This document shows positions 1 to 5,295 of a stretch of DNA of 5,295 nucleotides, piece by piece (the first letter of the stretch is position 1; every line of letters starts with the position of its first letter). A program made the position numbers and the translations under genes. Location: NCBI GenBank assembly GCA_030833145.1, contig JAURHT010000130.1, positions 1 through 5,295 on the forward strand, given 5' to 3'. The notes below the pieces were generated by a model. That model ran no database searches. It saw only the letters and a program-made list of their open reading frames with translations, and was not told the DNA's origin. This DNA is from Aquirufa sp. GTDB lineage: Bacteria; Bacteroidota; Bacteroidia; Cytophagales; Spirosomataceae.

Positions 1-136
1 AACGCGTCAATTCGGATCCGCGCCACACGCTGGTTTTGGACTTGGATTCGAACGTTTAGTGCTGTTTGTGACGGGCATGAGCAATATCCGCGACGTGATT
101 CCTTTCCCTCGTACACCTAAGACGGCTGAATTTTAA
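1..136 (+). CDS. asnS: Asparaginyl-tRNA synthetase, C-terminal end (5' truncated by window)
   Basis: Only the last 44 codons are visible, in frame from base 2 to the TAA at 134-136. AsnRS is a cytoplasmic class II aminoacyl-tRNA synthetase that charges tRNA-Asn with asparagine using ATP. The visible part contains class II motif 3, [10 protein letters not shown] (codons from base 32), whose Arg contacts ATP. It is followed by [16 protein letters not shown] and the terminal AEF, a typical AsnRS ending. The related AspRS and LysRS end differently, so AsnRS is the best call. The stop is one base before the start of the next gene, so the two are probably co-transcribed. The N-terminal anticodon-binding OB fold and motifs 1 and 2 lie outside the window. 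Confidence 0.93.
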   Translation, partial: TRQFGSAPHAGFGLGFERLVLFVTGMSNIRDVIPFPRTPKTAEF

Positions 137-137
137 G

Positions 138-488
138 ATGTTTGGTTTAAAGCACGCAATCAATGGCCTAGTGGAACTCATCAAAAATGAACGCAATGCG
201 CGTTTTCATTTGGTAAGCACGTCTGTGGTGATTTATGTGGGCTGGAAAGTGGGGTTTGAGGCGTCGGAATGGCTTTGGATTTCCTTGGCGGTGGCAGGCG
301 TTTGGGTGGCAGAATTGTTGAATACCTCTTTAGAGCGTATCAGCGATCTAGTTTCGCCGGAGCGAAGTGAATTAGCGAAGAAGGCCAAAGATTATGCCGC
401 TGGAGCGGTTTTAGTGATGGCGATTTGGGCGGTTATCGTCTTTTTACTCGTCGCTGTTCCGCGCATTTTACTGAATTTAATGCTTTAA
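138..488 (+). CDS. dgkA: Diacylglycerol kinase family protein, probably undecaprenol kinase (DgkA/UdpK)
   Basis: A 116-residue integral inner-membrane kinase, close to the usual ~120 residues of the prokaryotic DgkA family. Members phosphorylate diacylglycerol (E. coli type) or undecaprenol (Gram-positive type) with ATP. Family motifs are in place: NERNARFH at residues 17-24 (Glu18 matching E. coli Glu28), AELLNTSLE at 58-66 (Glu59, Asn62 and Glu66 matching Glu69, Asn72 and Glu76), and LAKKAKDYAAGAVL at 79-92 (Lys84-Asp85 matching Lys94-Asp95). Three membrane helices are apparent at about 26-42, 46-63 and 88-112. The ERNARFH and LVSPE wording resembles the undecaprenol kinase branch more than E. 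coli DgkA. With murA downstream, a role in supplying undecaprenyl phosphate is a reasonable inference, but the substrate cannot be decided from sequence. The ATG follows the asnS stop by one base, suggesting coupled translation. Confidence 0.88.
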   Translation: MFGLKHAINGLVELIKNERNARFHLVSTSVVIYVGWKVGFEASEWLWISLAVAGVWVAELLNTSLERISDLVSPERSELAKKAKDYAAGAVLVMAIWAVIVFLLVAVPRILLNLML

Positions 489-500
489 GAGCACAGAAAT

Positions 501-1166
501 ATGAAAGAATACGGATCAAGTGTTCAAAAATTAGTGAATTATATTTTGACCATTGCCGATGAAGAGCAACGGACAAAATACGCGTTTTTGATGGTAGAGG
601 TGATGAAACAAATTCACCCGAATATGAAGGACAATACCCAAGACTACACCAAAAAATTGTGGGATGATTTATACATCATGTCCAATTTTGAGTTAAATGT
701 GCAGGGGCCCTTCCCTTCTCCATCTCCGGAATCGCTCGGAAAAGCACCGCGTAAAGTGGCGTACAACCAACACAACTTGCGTTTCAAGCATTATGGCCGT
801 AACGTCGAGTTATTAATTCTTCGCGCCATTGCTGAAGAAAAAGTAGAGGATAAGAAAATTTTAGTCGCGTACATCGCCCGTTTAATGAAAGGTTTTTATG
901 TAACCTGGAACAAGGAATCGGTGGACGATGCGGTGATTTGGCAAAACATCAAAGAGATGTCAGAAAACCTGTTAGGCACCATCGTGGACGAGCTTTCGCA
1001 AGAGGGATTAGGTCACGCTAAGGTCGCAAATAACGCCAGAAACGCCTATAATGCTCCGGAATATCCGAACAGCAACAATAATAACCGGAACAACAACTAC
1101 CGGAAGAATAACTTCAGAAGCAACAATAACAACAACCGAAATAACAATTTCCGTAAAAATAAGTAA
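501..1166 (+). CDS. DUF4290 domain-containing protein with Asn/Arg-rich C-terminal tail
   Basis: A 221-residue soluble protein with no signal peptide or membrane segment. I recognise it as the DUF4290 family of Bacteroidota, whose function is unknown to me. Residues 1-165 match the family pattern: an opening EYGSSVQKLV, KLWDDLYIMSNFELNV (52-67), the Pro-rich segment GPFPSPSPE (69-77), FKHYGRNVELLI (95-106) and VTWNKESVDDAVIW (134-147). The start is consistent with the family, since EYG(R/S)x(V/I)QK lies near the N-terminus in relatives. The tail from about 177 is low complexity and basic, almost entirely Asn, Arg and Lys with a few aromatics, and probably disordered; it could bind nucleic acid, though that is inference. 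The gene lies 12 bases after the kinase and 6 bases before murA. From memory, a DUF4290-murA pairing recurs in this phylum, which hints at an envelope-related or regulatory role. Confidence 0.85.
   Translation: MKEYGSSVQKLVNYILTIADEEQRTKYAFLMVEVMKQIHPNMKDNTQDYTKKLWDDLYIMSNFELNVQGPFPSPSPESLGKAPRKVAYNQHNLRFKHYGRNVELLILRAIAEEKVEDKKILVAYIARLMKGFYVTWNKESVDDAVIWQNIKEMSENLLGTIVDELSQEGLGHAKVANNARNAYNAPEYPNSNNNNRNNNYRKNNFRSNNNNNRNNNFRKNK
1068..1163 (+). repeat. Asn/Arg low-complexity coding repeat (tail of the DUF4290 protein)
   Basis: AAC/AAT-rich stretch encoding residues 190-221. Two imperfect protein repeats can be read, each a run of 4-5 Asn, then R, NNN, an aromatic (Y or F) and RK. AAC and AAT alternate irregularly and Arg is written CGG, CGA, CGT and AGA, so this is not a simple microsatellite at the DNA level. 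The reading frame stays open through to the stop. Confidence 0.8.
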
Positions 1167-1172
1167 TCATTT

Positions 1173-2480
1173 ATGGCATCATTTAAAGTAACCGGTGGCC
1201 GCCGTTTAAAAGGAGAAATTACTCCTCAAGGAGCAAAAAACGAAGCATTACAGATTTTGTGTGCCGTGGTTTTAACAGCAGAGCCTGTGACCATTCACAA
1301 TATCCCGAACATTCGCGACGTCAATCAATTAATTGATTTACTAGGCGATATGGGCGTGAGCATGCGTCGTTTATCCGAGTCAAGCATTGAATTTGATGCC
1401 TCACAAGTGAATATTGATTACTTAGATTCAGACACTTATAAAAAGAAAGCGGCTGCGCTTCGTGGCTCGGTGATGCTTTTAGGACCTACGTTGGCCCGCT
1501 TCAAAAAAGGACGTATTCCTTCCCCAGGTGGAGACAAAATCGGCCGTAGAAGATTGGATACCCACTTCTTTGGCTTTATGAAGTTAGGCGCGAAGTTCAA
1601 TTATAGCCCTGAAGATGGCGGAATCTACGAAGTGGATGCATCGCAATTACAAGGCGCGTACATGTTATTAGATGAAGCGTCTGTAACAGGAACGGCGAAT
1701 ATTTTGATGGCTGCGGTTTTAGCCAAAGGTAAAACTACCATCTACAACGCCGCTTGCGAACCTTATTTGCAACAATTGAGCAAGATGTTAAACCGCATGG
1801 GAGCGAAAATCTCAGGCATCGGTTCGAACATGTTGATCATCGAGGGCGTAGATGTTTTACACGGAACTGAGCACACGATGCTTCCAGATATGATCGAGAT
1901 CGGTTCATTCATCGGTTTAGCGGTGATGACACAATCCGAAATTACGATCAAAAACTGCCAAATTCCAGAACTAGGCATCATTCCCGACGTTTTCAAAAAA
2001 CTTGGGATTAAAATGGAATTCCGCGGCGATGATATTTTCATTCCGTCACAAGAGCATTATGAATTAGAAAACTTCATCGATGGCTCCATGTTAACGATTT
2101 CTGACCACCCGTGGCCAGGTTTCACACCAGACTTGTTATCGATCATTTTAGTGACAGCGATTCAGGCCAAAGGAACGGTCTTAATCCACCAAAAAATGTT
2201 CGAATCCCGTCTATTCTTCGTCGACCGTTTGATTGAAATGGGTGCCCAAATTATCCTTTGCGATCCACACCGCGCTACGGTTGTAGGTTTCGACCGCAAG
2301 CAAACCTTAAAAGGAATCCGCATGTCTTCTCCTGATATTCGCGCGGGTGTTTCCCTTTTAATCGCAGCGATGTCAGCAAACGGAACTTCGATCATCGATA
2401 ACATTGAACAAATCGATCGCGGTTACCAAAACATTGACACGCGTCTGAACGCCATCGGCGCAGAAATCGTCCGTATCTAA
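1173..2480 (+). CDS. murA: UDP-N-acetylglucosamine 1-carboxyvinyltransferase (MurA), Cys-to-Asp type
   Basis: Cytoplasmic enzyme of the first committed peptidoglycan step: it moves the enolpyruvyl group of phosphoenolpyruvate onto UDP-GlcNAc. At 435 residues it is slightly longer than the 419 of E. coli. It has the two-domain EPSP-synthase-like fold. Visible key residues are Lys22-Asn23 in GAKNEALQ, Arg97 (E. coli Arg91), Arg126 (Arg120), the general-base candidate Asp320 in PGFTPD (Asp305), Arg390 in DIRAG (Arg371) and Arg416 in IDRGY (Arg397). The active-site loop reads PGGDKIGRRRLDTH, with Asp121 where E. coli has Cys115. That Cys is what fosfomycin alkylates, so this enzyme is predicted to be insensitive. 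The ATG at 1173 starts six bases after the preceding stop and puts K22/N23 at the usual distance. The stop overlaps the MATE start by one base. No sign of decay. Confidence 0.97.
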   Translation: MASFKVTGGRRLKGEITPQGAKNEALQILCAVVLTAEPVTIHNIPNIRDVNQLIDLLGDMGVSMRRLSESSIEFDASQVNIDYLDSDTYKKKAAALRGSVMLLGPTLARFKKGRIPSPGGDKIGRRRLDTHFFGFMKLGAKFNYSPEDGGIYEVDASQLQGAYMLLDEASVTGTANILMAAVLAKGKTTIYNAACEPYLQQLSKMLNRMGAKISGIGSNMLIIEGVDVLHGTEHTMLPDMIEIGSFIGLAVMTQSEITIKNCQIPELGIIPDVFKKLGIKMEFRGDDIFIPSQEHYELENFIDGSMLTISDHPWPGFTPDLLSIILVTAIQAKGTVLIHQKMFESRLFFVDRLIEMGAQIILCDPHRATVVGFDRKQTLKGIRMSSPDIRAGVSLLIAAMSANGTSIIDNIEQIDRGYQNIDTRLNAIGAEIVRI

Positions 2481-2482
2481 TG
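2478..2482 (+). other. TAATG stop-start overlap between murA and the MATE gene
   Basis: The murA stop TAA (2478-2480) shares its last A with the ATG (2480-2482) of the transporter gene. No purine-rich ribosome binding site lies just upstream; the murA end reads CGTATCTAATG. This arrangement usually means that the second gene is translated by termination-reinitiation, so its output should follow that of murA. Confidence 0.75.
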
Positions 2483-3838
2483 TCCCTTTTTCCTAAAATC
2501 AAACAGACCGTCCAATTGGCCTTACCTATCGTGGTAGGCGAATTGGGCGTTATGCTAATGGGCCTTGCGGATACGATTCAAGTAGGCCAAATGTCCACAG
2601 GTGCCGCCGAAAGCTTAGGTGCATCCGGCATGGCGCAATCCATTTTTTTTACCATTGCGATCGTAGGCATCATTTGTATACAGATTGTATCGCCCATGAT
2701 TTCGAAAGCGGTAGCTGAAGGAGATAAAACGGAGTGTGGTAATCTATTGCGGGCTAATCTACGAGTAGCCACCTTTTTAGGCTTAATCACCATCCTGATC
2801 ACCTACATCGTTAGTTTAAACTACGATTTATTTGGTCAAACAGCGGCTAACAAAGCTTTGACCCTACCCTTCTTGAGTTTAATTTCGGTATCCGTTTTAC
2901 CCATATTCTGGTTCATCGCCCTGAAAAGCTTCATGGATGGATTGCAACGGACAACTGTAGGGATGACAATCACCATCATCGCATTGGCTTTAAATGTATT
3001 TGGTAACCATATTTTGATCAATGGATTATGGGGTTTTCCAGCCTTGGGTTTATTCGGATCTGGCATTTCCACGTTGCTCTCCCGTTTATTTATGGCGGGA
3101 ACACTCGCTATTTACGTATTTACCAAAGAAGAGTTCAAACCTTACCTGCGTAAAGGACATGTACATGTGGTCAAGAATGTTTTGGAGAAAAACATTCTTC
3201 GCATCGGAATTCCATCGGGAATGCAAGGTTTCTTTGAAATTGCGACTTTTGGCATGGCTGTCGTCATGATGGGCTGGATTTCAGTCACCGCTCAAGCAGC
3301 TCATATTGTGGCTATAAATATGGCCTCCATCACCTATATGATGGCTACCGGAATTGCCGTGGCAGGCGGAATTAATGTAGGAACTGCCATAGGCGAACGA
3401 AACCGCGCAGGAATCATCGAGTCTGGGAAAGCAGCGTTAATCCTTTCCCTATTATTCATGGGAGCCTGTGCCATGTTGTTTTTCTTCGGCAGGGAATACC
3501 TCGTTCGGGGATATACGCAGGAATTACCGGTGATTACTATCGCAGTTACGTTGGTCGTTTGGGGCGCGATATTCCAGCTTTTTGATGGCATTCAAGCCGT
3601 ATCACTTGGATTATTACGCGGCTTGCAAGATTATAAAATCCCTACCGCCATTACCGTTATCTCCTATTGGGGGGTCGGAATTCCACTTTGCTACTATATC
3701 GGAATTTATGAAAAGGTAGGTGCCGTAGGCATCTGGGTAGGATTAACCGCGAGTCTAGTCTGTTCCTCCGCGCTGCTTTCGTGGCGATTTTATGTGAGGG
3801 CGAAGAGGGTGAGGTTTGAGGAGTTGGAAGTTGATTAA
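2480..3838 (+). CDS. MATE family efflux transporter, NorM type
   Basis: A 452-residue inner-membrane protein with about twelve hydrophobic segments in two six-helix halves, the usual MATE size. MATE pumps export cationic drugs, dyes or metabolites in exchange for Na+ or H+. Residues matching the cation-coupling sites of Vibrio cholerae NorM can be seen: Asp31 in GLADT of helix 1 (NorM Asp36), Glu253 in GFFEIATF of helix 7 (Glu255) and Asp369 in FQLFDGIQ of helix 10 (Asp371). The family signature LNVFGNHILING lies in helix 5 (171-182), and PSGMQGFFE opens the second half. An active, ion-coupled NorM-like pump is therefore likely; the substrate is unknown. The gene overlaps murA by one base and ends the operon, with an intrinsic terminator about 42 bases after its stop. 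MurJ lipid II flippases belong to the same MOP superfamily, but this sequence reads as MATE. Confidence 0.93.
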   Translation: MSLFPKIKQTVQLALPIVVGELGVMLMGLADTIQVGQMSTGAAESLGASGMAQSIFFTIAIVGIICIQIVSPMISKAVAEGDKTECGNLLRANLRVATFLGLITILITYIVSLNYDLFGQTAANKALTLPFLSLISVSVLPIFWFIALKSFMDGLQRTTVGMTITIIALALNVFGNHILINGLWGFPALGLFGSGISTLLSRLFMAGTLAIYVFTKEEFKPYLRKGHVHVVKNVLEKNILRIGIPSGMQGFFEIATFGMAVVMMGWISVTAQAAHIVAINMASITYMMATGIAVAGGINVGTAIGERNRAGIIESGKAALILSLLFMGACAMLFFFGREYLVRGYTQELPVITIAVTLVVWGAIFQLFDGIQAVSLGLLRGLQDYKIPTAITVISYWGVGIPLCYYIGIYEKVGAVGIWVGLTASLVCSSALLSWRFYVRAKRVRFEELEVD

Positions 3839-3840
3839 AC

Positions 3841-3875
3841 AGCAAAGAATAAAGCACAAAGAATAAAGCATAAAG
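3841..3875 (+). repeat. Heptad array 1: five 7-bp units downstream of the MATE gene
   Basis: Starts 2 bases after the MATE stop. On the plus strand the units are AGCAAAG, AATAAAG, CACAAAG, AATAAAG and CATAAAG, all ending in AAAG with period exactly 7. The array would lie in the 3' untranslated part of the MATE mRNA, with a terminator hairpin 4-5 bases downstream. It is in inverse orientation to arrays 2 and 3: bases 3844-3861 are the exact reverse complement of 3976-3993. Confidence 0.9.
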
Positions 3876-3879
3876 TACG

Positions 3880-3913
3880 TAAAAAACGGGTTCGAAATTC
3901 GAGCCCTTTTTTA
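3880..3913 (+). terminator. Intrinsic terminator of the asnS-MATE operon
   Basis: The stem GGGTTCGA (3888-3895) pairs with TCGAGCCC (3899-3906) around an AAT loop, with one G-T wobble. It is followed by six Ts (3907-3912) and preceded by six As (3881-3886) that can extend the stem if C3887 is bulged. The A-tract would also provide a U-tract on the opposite strand, so termination may work both ways. Position fits the end of the MATE transcript. Confidence 0.88.
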
Positions 3914-3948
3914 GTATAGTGAAAAGCTGATTTGCTTCCCCTAAATTC

Positions 3949-3963
3949 ATCGCCAAAGGCGAT
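3949..3963. other. Short perfect hairpin without U-tract beside array 2
   Basis: ATCGCC (3949-3954) and GGCGAT (3958-3963) form a 6-bp stem with an AAA loop. There is no T- or A-run on either side, so it is not a convincing terminator. It sits 5 bases from heptad array 2, exactly where terminator 2 sits relative to array 3. It may be a degenerate or alternative version of the same element. Confidence 0.6.
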
Positions 3964-3968
3964 TCCAA

Positions 3969-4003
3969 CTTTATGCTTTGTGCTTTATTCTTTATGCTTT
4001 CAA
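3969..4003 (-). repeat. Heptad array 2: five 7-bp units in mid-spacer
   Basis: On the plus strand the units are CTTTATG, CTTTGTG, CTTTATT, CTTTATG and a degenerate CTTTCAA; on the minus strand they read NNNAAAG as in array 1. Bases 3961-3988 match 4046-4073 at 27 of 28 positions, so the start of this array and its flank are a direct repeat of array 3. It lies beyond the lpd terminator and does not touch a gene. Confidence 0.9.
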
Positions 4004-4015
4004 TTTTCTATATTC

Positions 4016-4048
4016 ATCAAAAAAGGCGCAATTTGCGCCTTTTTTGAT
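4016..4048 (-). terminator. Intrinsic terminator of lpd, near-perfect bidirectional palindrome
   Basis: A 33-base perfect inverted repeat: a 16-base arm (4016-4031) beginning ATCAAAAAAGGCGC, a central T, and the complementary arm (4033-4048). The GC core GGCGCA/TGCGCC is flanked by six As (4019-4024) and six Ts (4040-4045), which gives a U-tract on both strands. It lies 40 bases beyond the lpd stop and is the natural end of that minus-strand transcript. It could also back up terminator 1 on the plus strand. Confidence 0.92.
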
Positions 4049-4053
4049 ACCAA

Positions 4054-4088
4054 CTTTATGCTTTGTGCTTTATGCTCTATTCTTTAAA
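4054..4088 (-). repeat. Heptad array 3: five 7-bp units directly after the lpd stop
   Basis: On the plus strand the units are CTTTATG, CTTTGTG, CTTTATG, CTCTATT and CTTTAAA. The array abuts the lpd stop codon (4089-4091) with no gap. In the lpd mRNA it reads as an A-rich NNNAAAG tract, followed after 5 bases by terminator 2. This mirrors the order stop, array, spacer, terminator at the end of the MATE gene. The two units next to the stop are the most diverged. Confidence 0.9.
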
Positions 4089-5295
4089 TTAAGAATGAAT
4101 AGACCGCTTCGCCGTAGCTGCCAAGCACGCCTCTTTCATCGCCTCCGTATACGTCGGGTGAGCGTGAGACATGCGTGCTACATCTTCAGCTGAAGCACGG
4201 TATTCCATCGCAACGACTGCTTCCGCAATCATATCTGCTGCACGAGCTCCAATGATGTGAACACCTAAGATCTCGTCTGTTGTTGCATCTGCTAACACTT
4301 TACACACGCCATCCACATCACCCGATGCAATGGCACGACCTAAAGCTTTGAATGGGAATGAACCCTCTTTGTATGCGATACCTGCTGTTTTTAATTCTTG
4401 TTCAGTTTTACCCACAGAAGCCACTTCTGGCCAGGTGTAGACAACACCTGGAATTAAATTGTAGTTGATGTGTGGTTTTTGACCCGCAATCACTTCCGCT
4501 ACAAAAGTTCCTTCTTCCTCTGCTTTGTGTGCTAACATCGCACCACGTACTACGTCACCTATGGCGTAAATGCCGGGAACCGAAGTTTGAAGCGTATGCT
4601 CATCTACGGCAATGCGGCCGCGCTCATCAGCAGTCAAACCAGCCGCAGCTAGGTTTAAACCATCTGTATACGGTCGACGACCGATGCATACTAGGCAATA
4701 GTCACCTTTGATCTCCACTTCTTTTCCTGCGGAATCTTGCGCTTTCACCGTCACTTCTTTGCCTTTAACAGCTGCGGAAGTCACTTTGTGTGATAGGTAG
4801 AATTCGGCTCCCATTTTGGCAATCGACTTCTGCAATTCTTTTCCCATCGTCTTGTCCATCGTGGGAATCATGCTATCCGCAAATTCAACGAACGAAACTT
4901 TAGAACCTAGACGCGCATAAACAGAACCTAATTCAGCACCTATAACACCTGCACCGATCACAATTAAGTGCTTCGGAACTTCTTTCATCTTTAAGGCCTC
5001 CGTCGATGTAATGATACGCTCTTTATCCACGGGGATAAAAGGTAAAATTGTCGGCTTAGAACCGGTTGCGATGATAATGTTTTTAGCTGAGATCACTTCG
5101 GAAGAACCATCTTCTTTCGACACTTTCACCGTTTTAGCGGAGTCAAATGAACCCAAACCGTGGAAAGTAGTGATCTTATTTTTCTTCATCAAATACGAGA
5201 TACCTGCATTCAAATTCGAAACCACACCCGCTTTACGCTTGATCATTTGGCCCATGTTCACCTTTGGCTTCGTGATATCGATTCCATGCTCTTCG
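4089..5295 (-). CDS. lpdA: Dihydrolipoyl dehydrogenase (E3), 5' end beyond window
   Basis: Flavoprotein that reoxidises dihydrolipoamide with NAD+ as the E3 subunit of the pyruvate, 2-oxoglutarate and branched-chain 2-oxoacid dehydrogenase complexes and the glycine cleavage system. 401 codons are visible from 5294 down to the stop at 4089-4091. The frame is open to the window edge and begins EEHGIDITKPKVNMGQM, the normal internal sequence, so the GTG at 5261 is not the start. About 65 residues are missing, including the first FAD motif and the redox-active CxxxxC. Visible, numbered from the window edge, are IIIATGSKP (73-81), the NAD-binding GAGVIGAE (114-121), the second FAD motif YAIGDV (243-248) and the catalytic dyad in HAHPTYTE, His379 and Glu384 (E. 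coli His444 and Glu449; His codon at 4158-4160). The gene converges on the MATE operon with its own terminator, and no partner-complex genes are in view. Mercuric or glutathione reductases are excluded by the C-terminal motif. Confidence 0.95.
   Translation of the reverse strand, partial: EEHGIDITKPKVNMGQMIKRKAGVVSNLNAGISYLMKKNKITTFHGLGSFDSAKTVKVSKEDGSSEVISAKNIIIATGSKPTILPFIPVDKERIITSTEALKMKEVPKHLIVIGAGVIGAELGSVYARLGSKVSFVEFADSMIPTMDKTMGKELQKSIAKMGAEFYLSHKVTSAAVKGKEVTVKAQDSAGKEVEIKGDYCLVCIGRRPYTDGLNLAAAGLTADERGRIAVDEHTLQTSVPGIYAIGDVVRGAMLAHKAEEEGTFVAEVIAGQKPHINYNLIPGVVYTWPEVASVGKTEQELKTAGIAYKEGSFPFKALGRAIASGDVDGVCKVLADATTDEILGVHIIGARAADMIAEAVVAMEYRASAEDVARMSHAHPTYTEAMKEACLAATAKRSIHS

Noticed and set aside
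1763..2404. Antisense open frames inside murA
   Set aside because: They lie opposite highly conserved MurA coding sequence and show no recognisable protein family.
2480..3838. MATE gene as a MurJ lipid II flippase
   Set aside because: Twelve rather than fourteen helices, and NorM-type Asp31, Glu253 and Asp369 are in place, so it reads as a MATE antiporter.
3657..3968. Minus-strand open frame of 103 codons over the end of the MATE gene and spacer
   Set aside because: It is antisense to conserved MATE sequence, and its hydrophobic YVLYALFFVLYS stretch is only the translation of heptad array 1.
3969..4074. Bacteroidota -7 promoter motif (TAnnTTTG) in the arrays
   Set aside because: TATGCTTTG has three rather than two bases between TA and TTTG, no -33 TTG box is properly spaced, and there is no gene downstream in that direction.
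3841..4088. CRISPR-like array
   Set aside because: Units are 7 bases in direct tandem with no spacers and no cas genes; the larger duplicated block occurs only twice.
3978..4193. Plus-strand open frame of 71 codons through arrays 2 and 3 into lpd
   Set aside because: Its Cys/Phe/Leu/Tyr-rich text (CFILYAF, CFVLYALF) comes from the CTTTATG/CTTTGTG repeats, it crosses a perfect terminator palindrome, and it ends antisense to lpd.
4472..4711. Plus-strand open frame of 79 codons opposite lpd
   Set aside because: It is antisense to the conserved NAD/FAD domains of Lpd, with no leader or family resemblance.
5259..5261. GTG at 5261 as the start of lpd
   Set aside because: The frame continues upstream to the window edge with typical Lpd sequence (EEHGIDITKPK), and a start here would omit the FAD-binding and redox-disulfide region.

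Overview
The window looks like the chromosome of a member of the Bacteroidota, perhaps order Cytophagales (the order is a guess). Three things support this. One gene encodes a DUF4290 protein, a family I know only from this phylum, and it sits directly upstream of murA. The MurA has Asp in place of the usual catalytic Cys. No gene start has a recognisable Shine-Dalgarno sequence. By eye the GC content is somewhat below half and even across the window. I see no phage, transposon or other sign of recent transfer.

Layout: bases 1-3838 are a tightly packed plus-strand run of five genes. They are the 3' end of asnS (asparaginyl-tRNA synthetase), a small diacylglycerol/undecaprenol kinase, the DUF4290 protein with an Asn/Arg-rich tail, murA, and a NorM-type MATE transporter. 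Gaps are 1, 12 and 6 bases, then a 1-base overlap, so a single operon is likely. The promoter is not in the window. Bases 4089-5295 hold a minus-strand dihydrolipoyl dehydrogenase gene (lpd) whose 5' end lies beyond the window. The two transcription units converge.

The 250-base convergent spacer (3839-4088) is the most unusual part. It holds three 35-base arrays, each made of five 7-base units of the type (C/A)A(T/C)AAAG. Each array is followed, after about 5 bases, by a hairpin; two of the hairpins are good intrinsic terminators. Read in the mRNA sense, both the MATE gene and lpd end the same way: stop codon, A-rich heptad array, short spacer, terminator. A third array-hairpin copy, lacking a U-tract, lies between them.

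Functionally, the kinase is expected to supply or recycle the lipid carrier undecaprenyl phosphate, and MurA makes the first committed peptidoglycan intermediate. The left operon therefore joins envelope synthesis to a translation enzyme and an efflux pump. Lpd is the shared E3 subunit of the 2-oxoacid dehydrogenase complexes and appears unrelated to the left operon. The genes themselves are ordinary housekeeping genes; the spacer repeats are what merits a second look.
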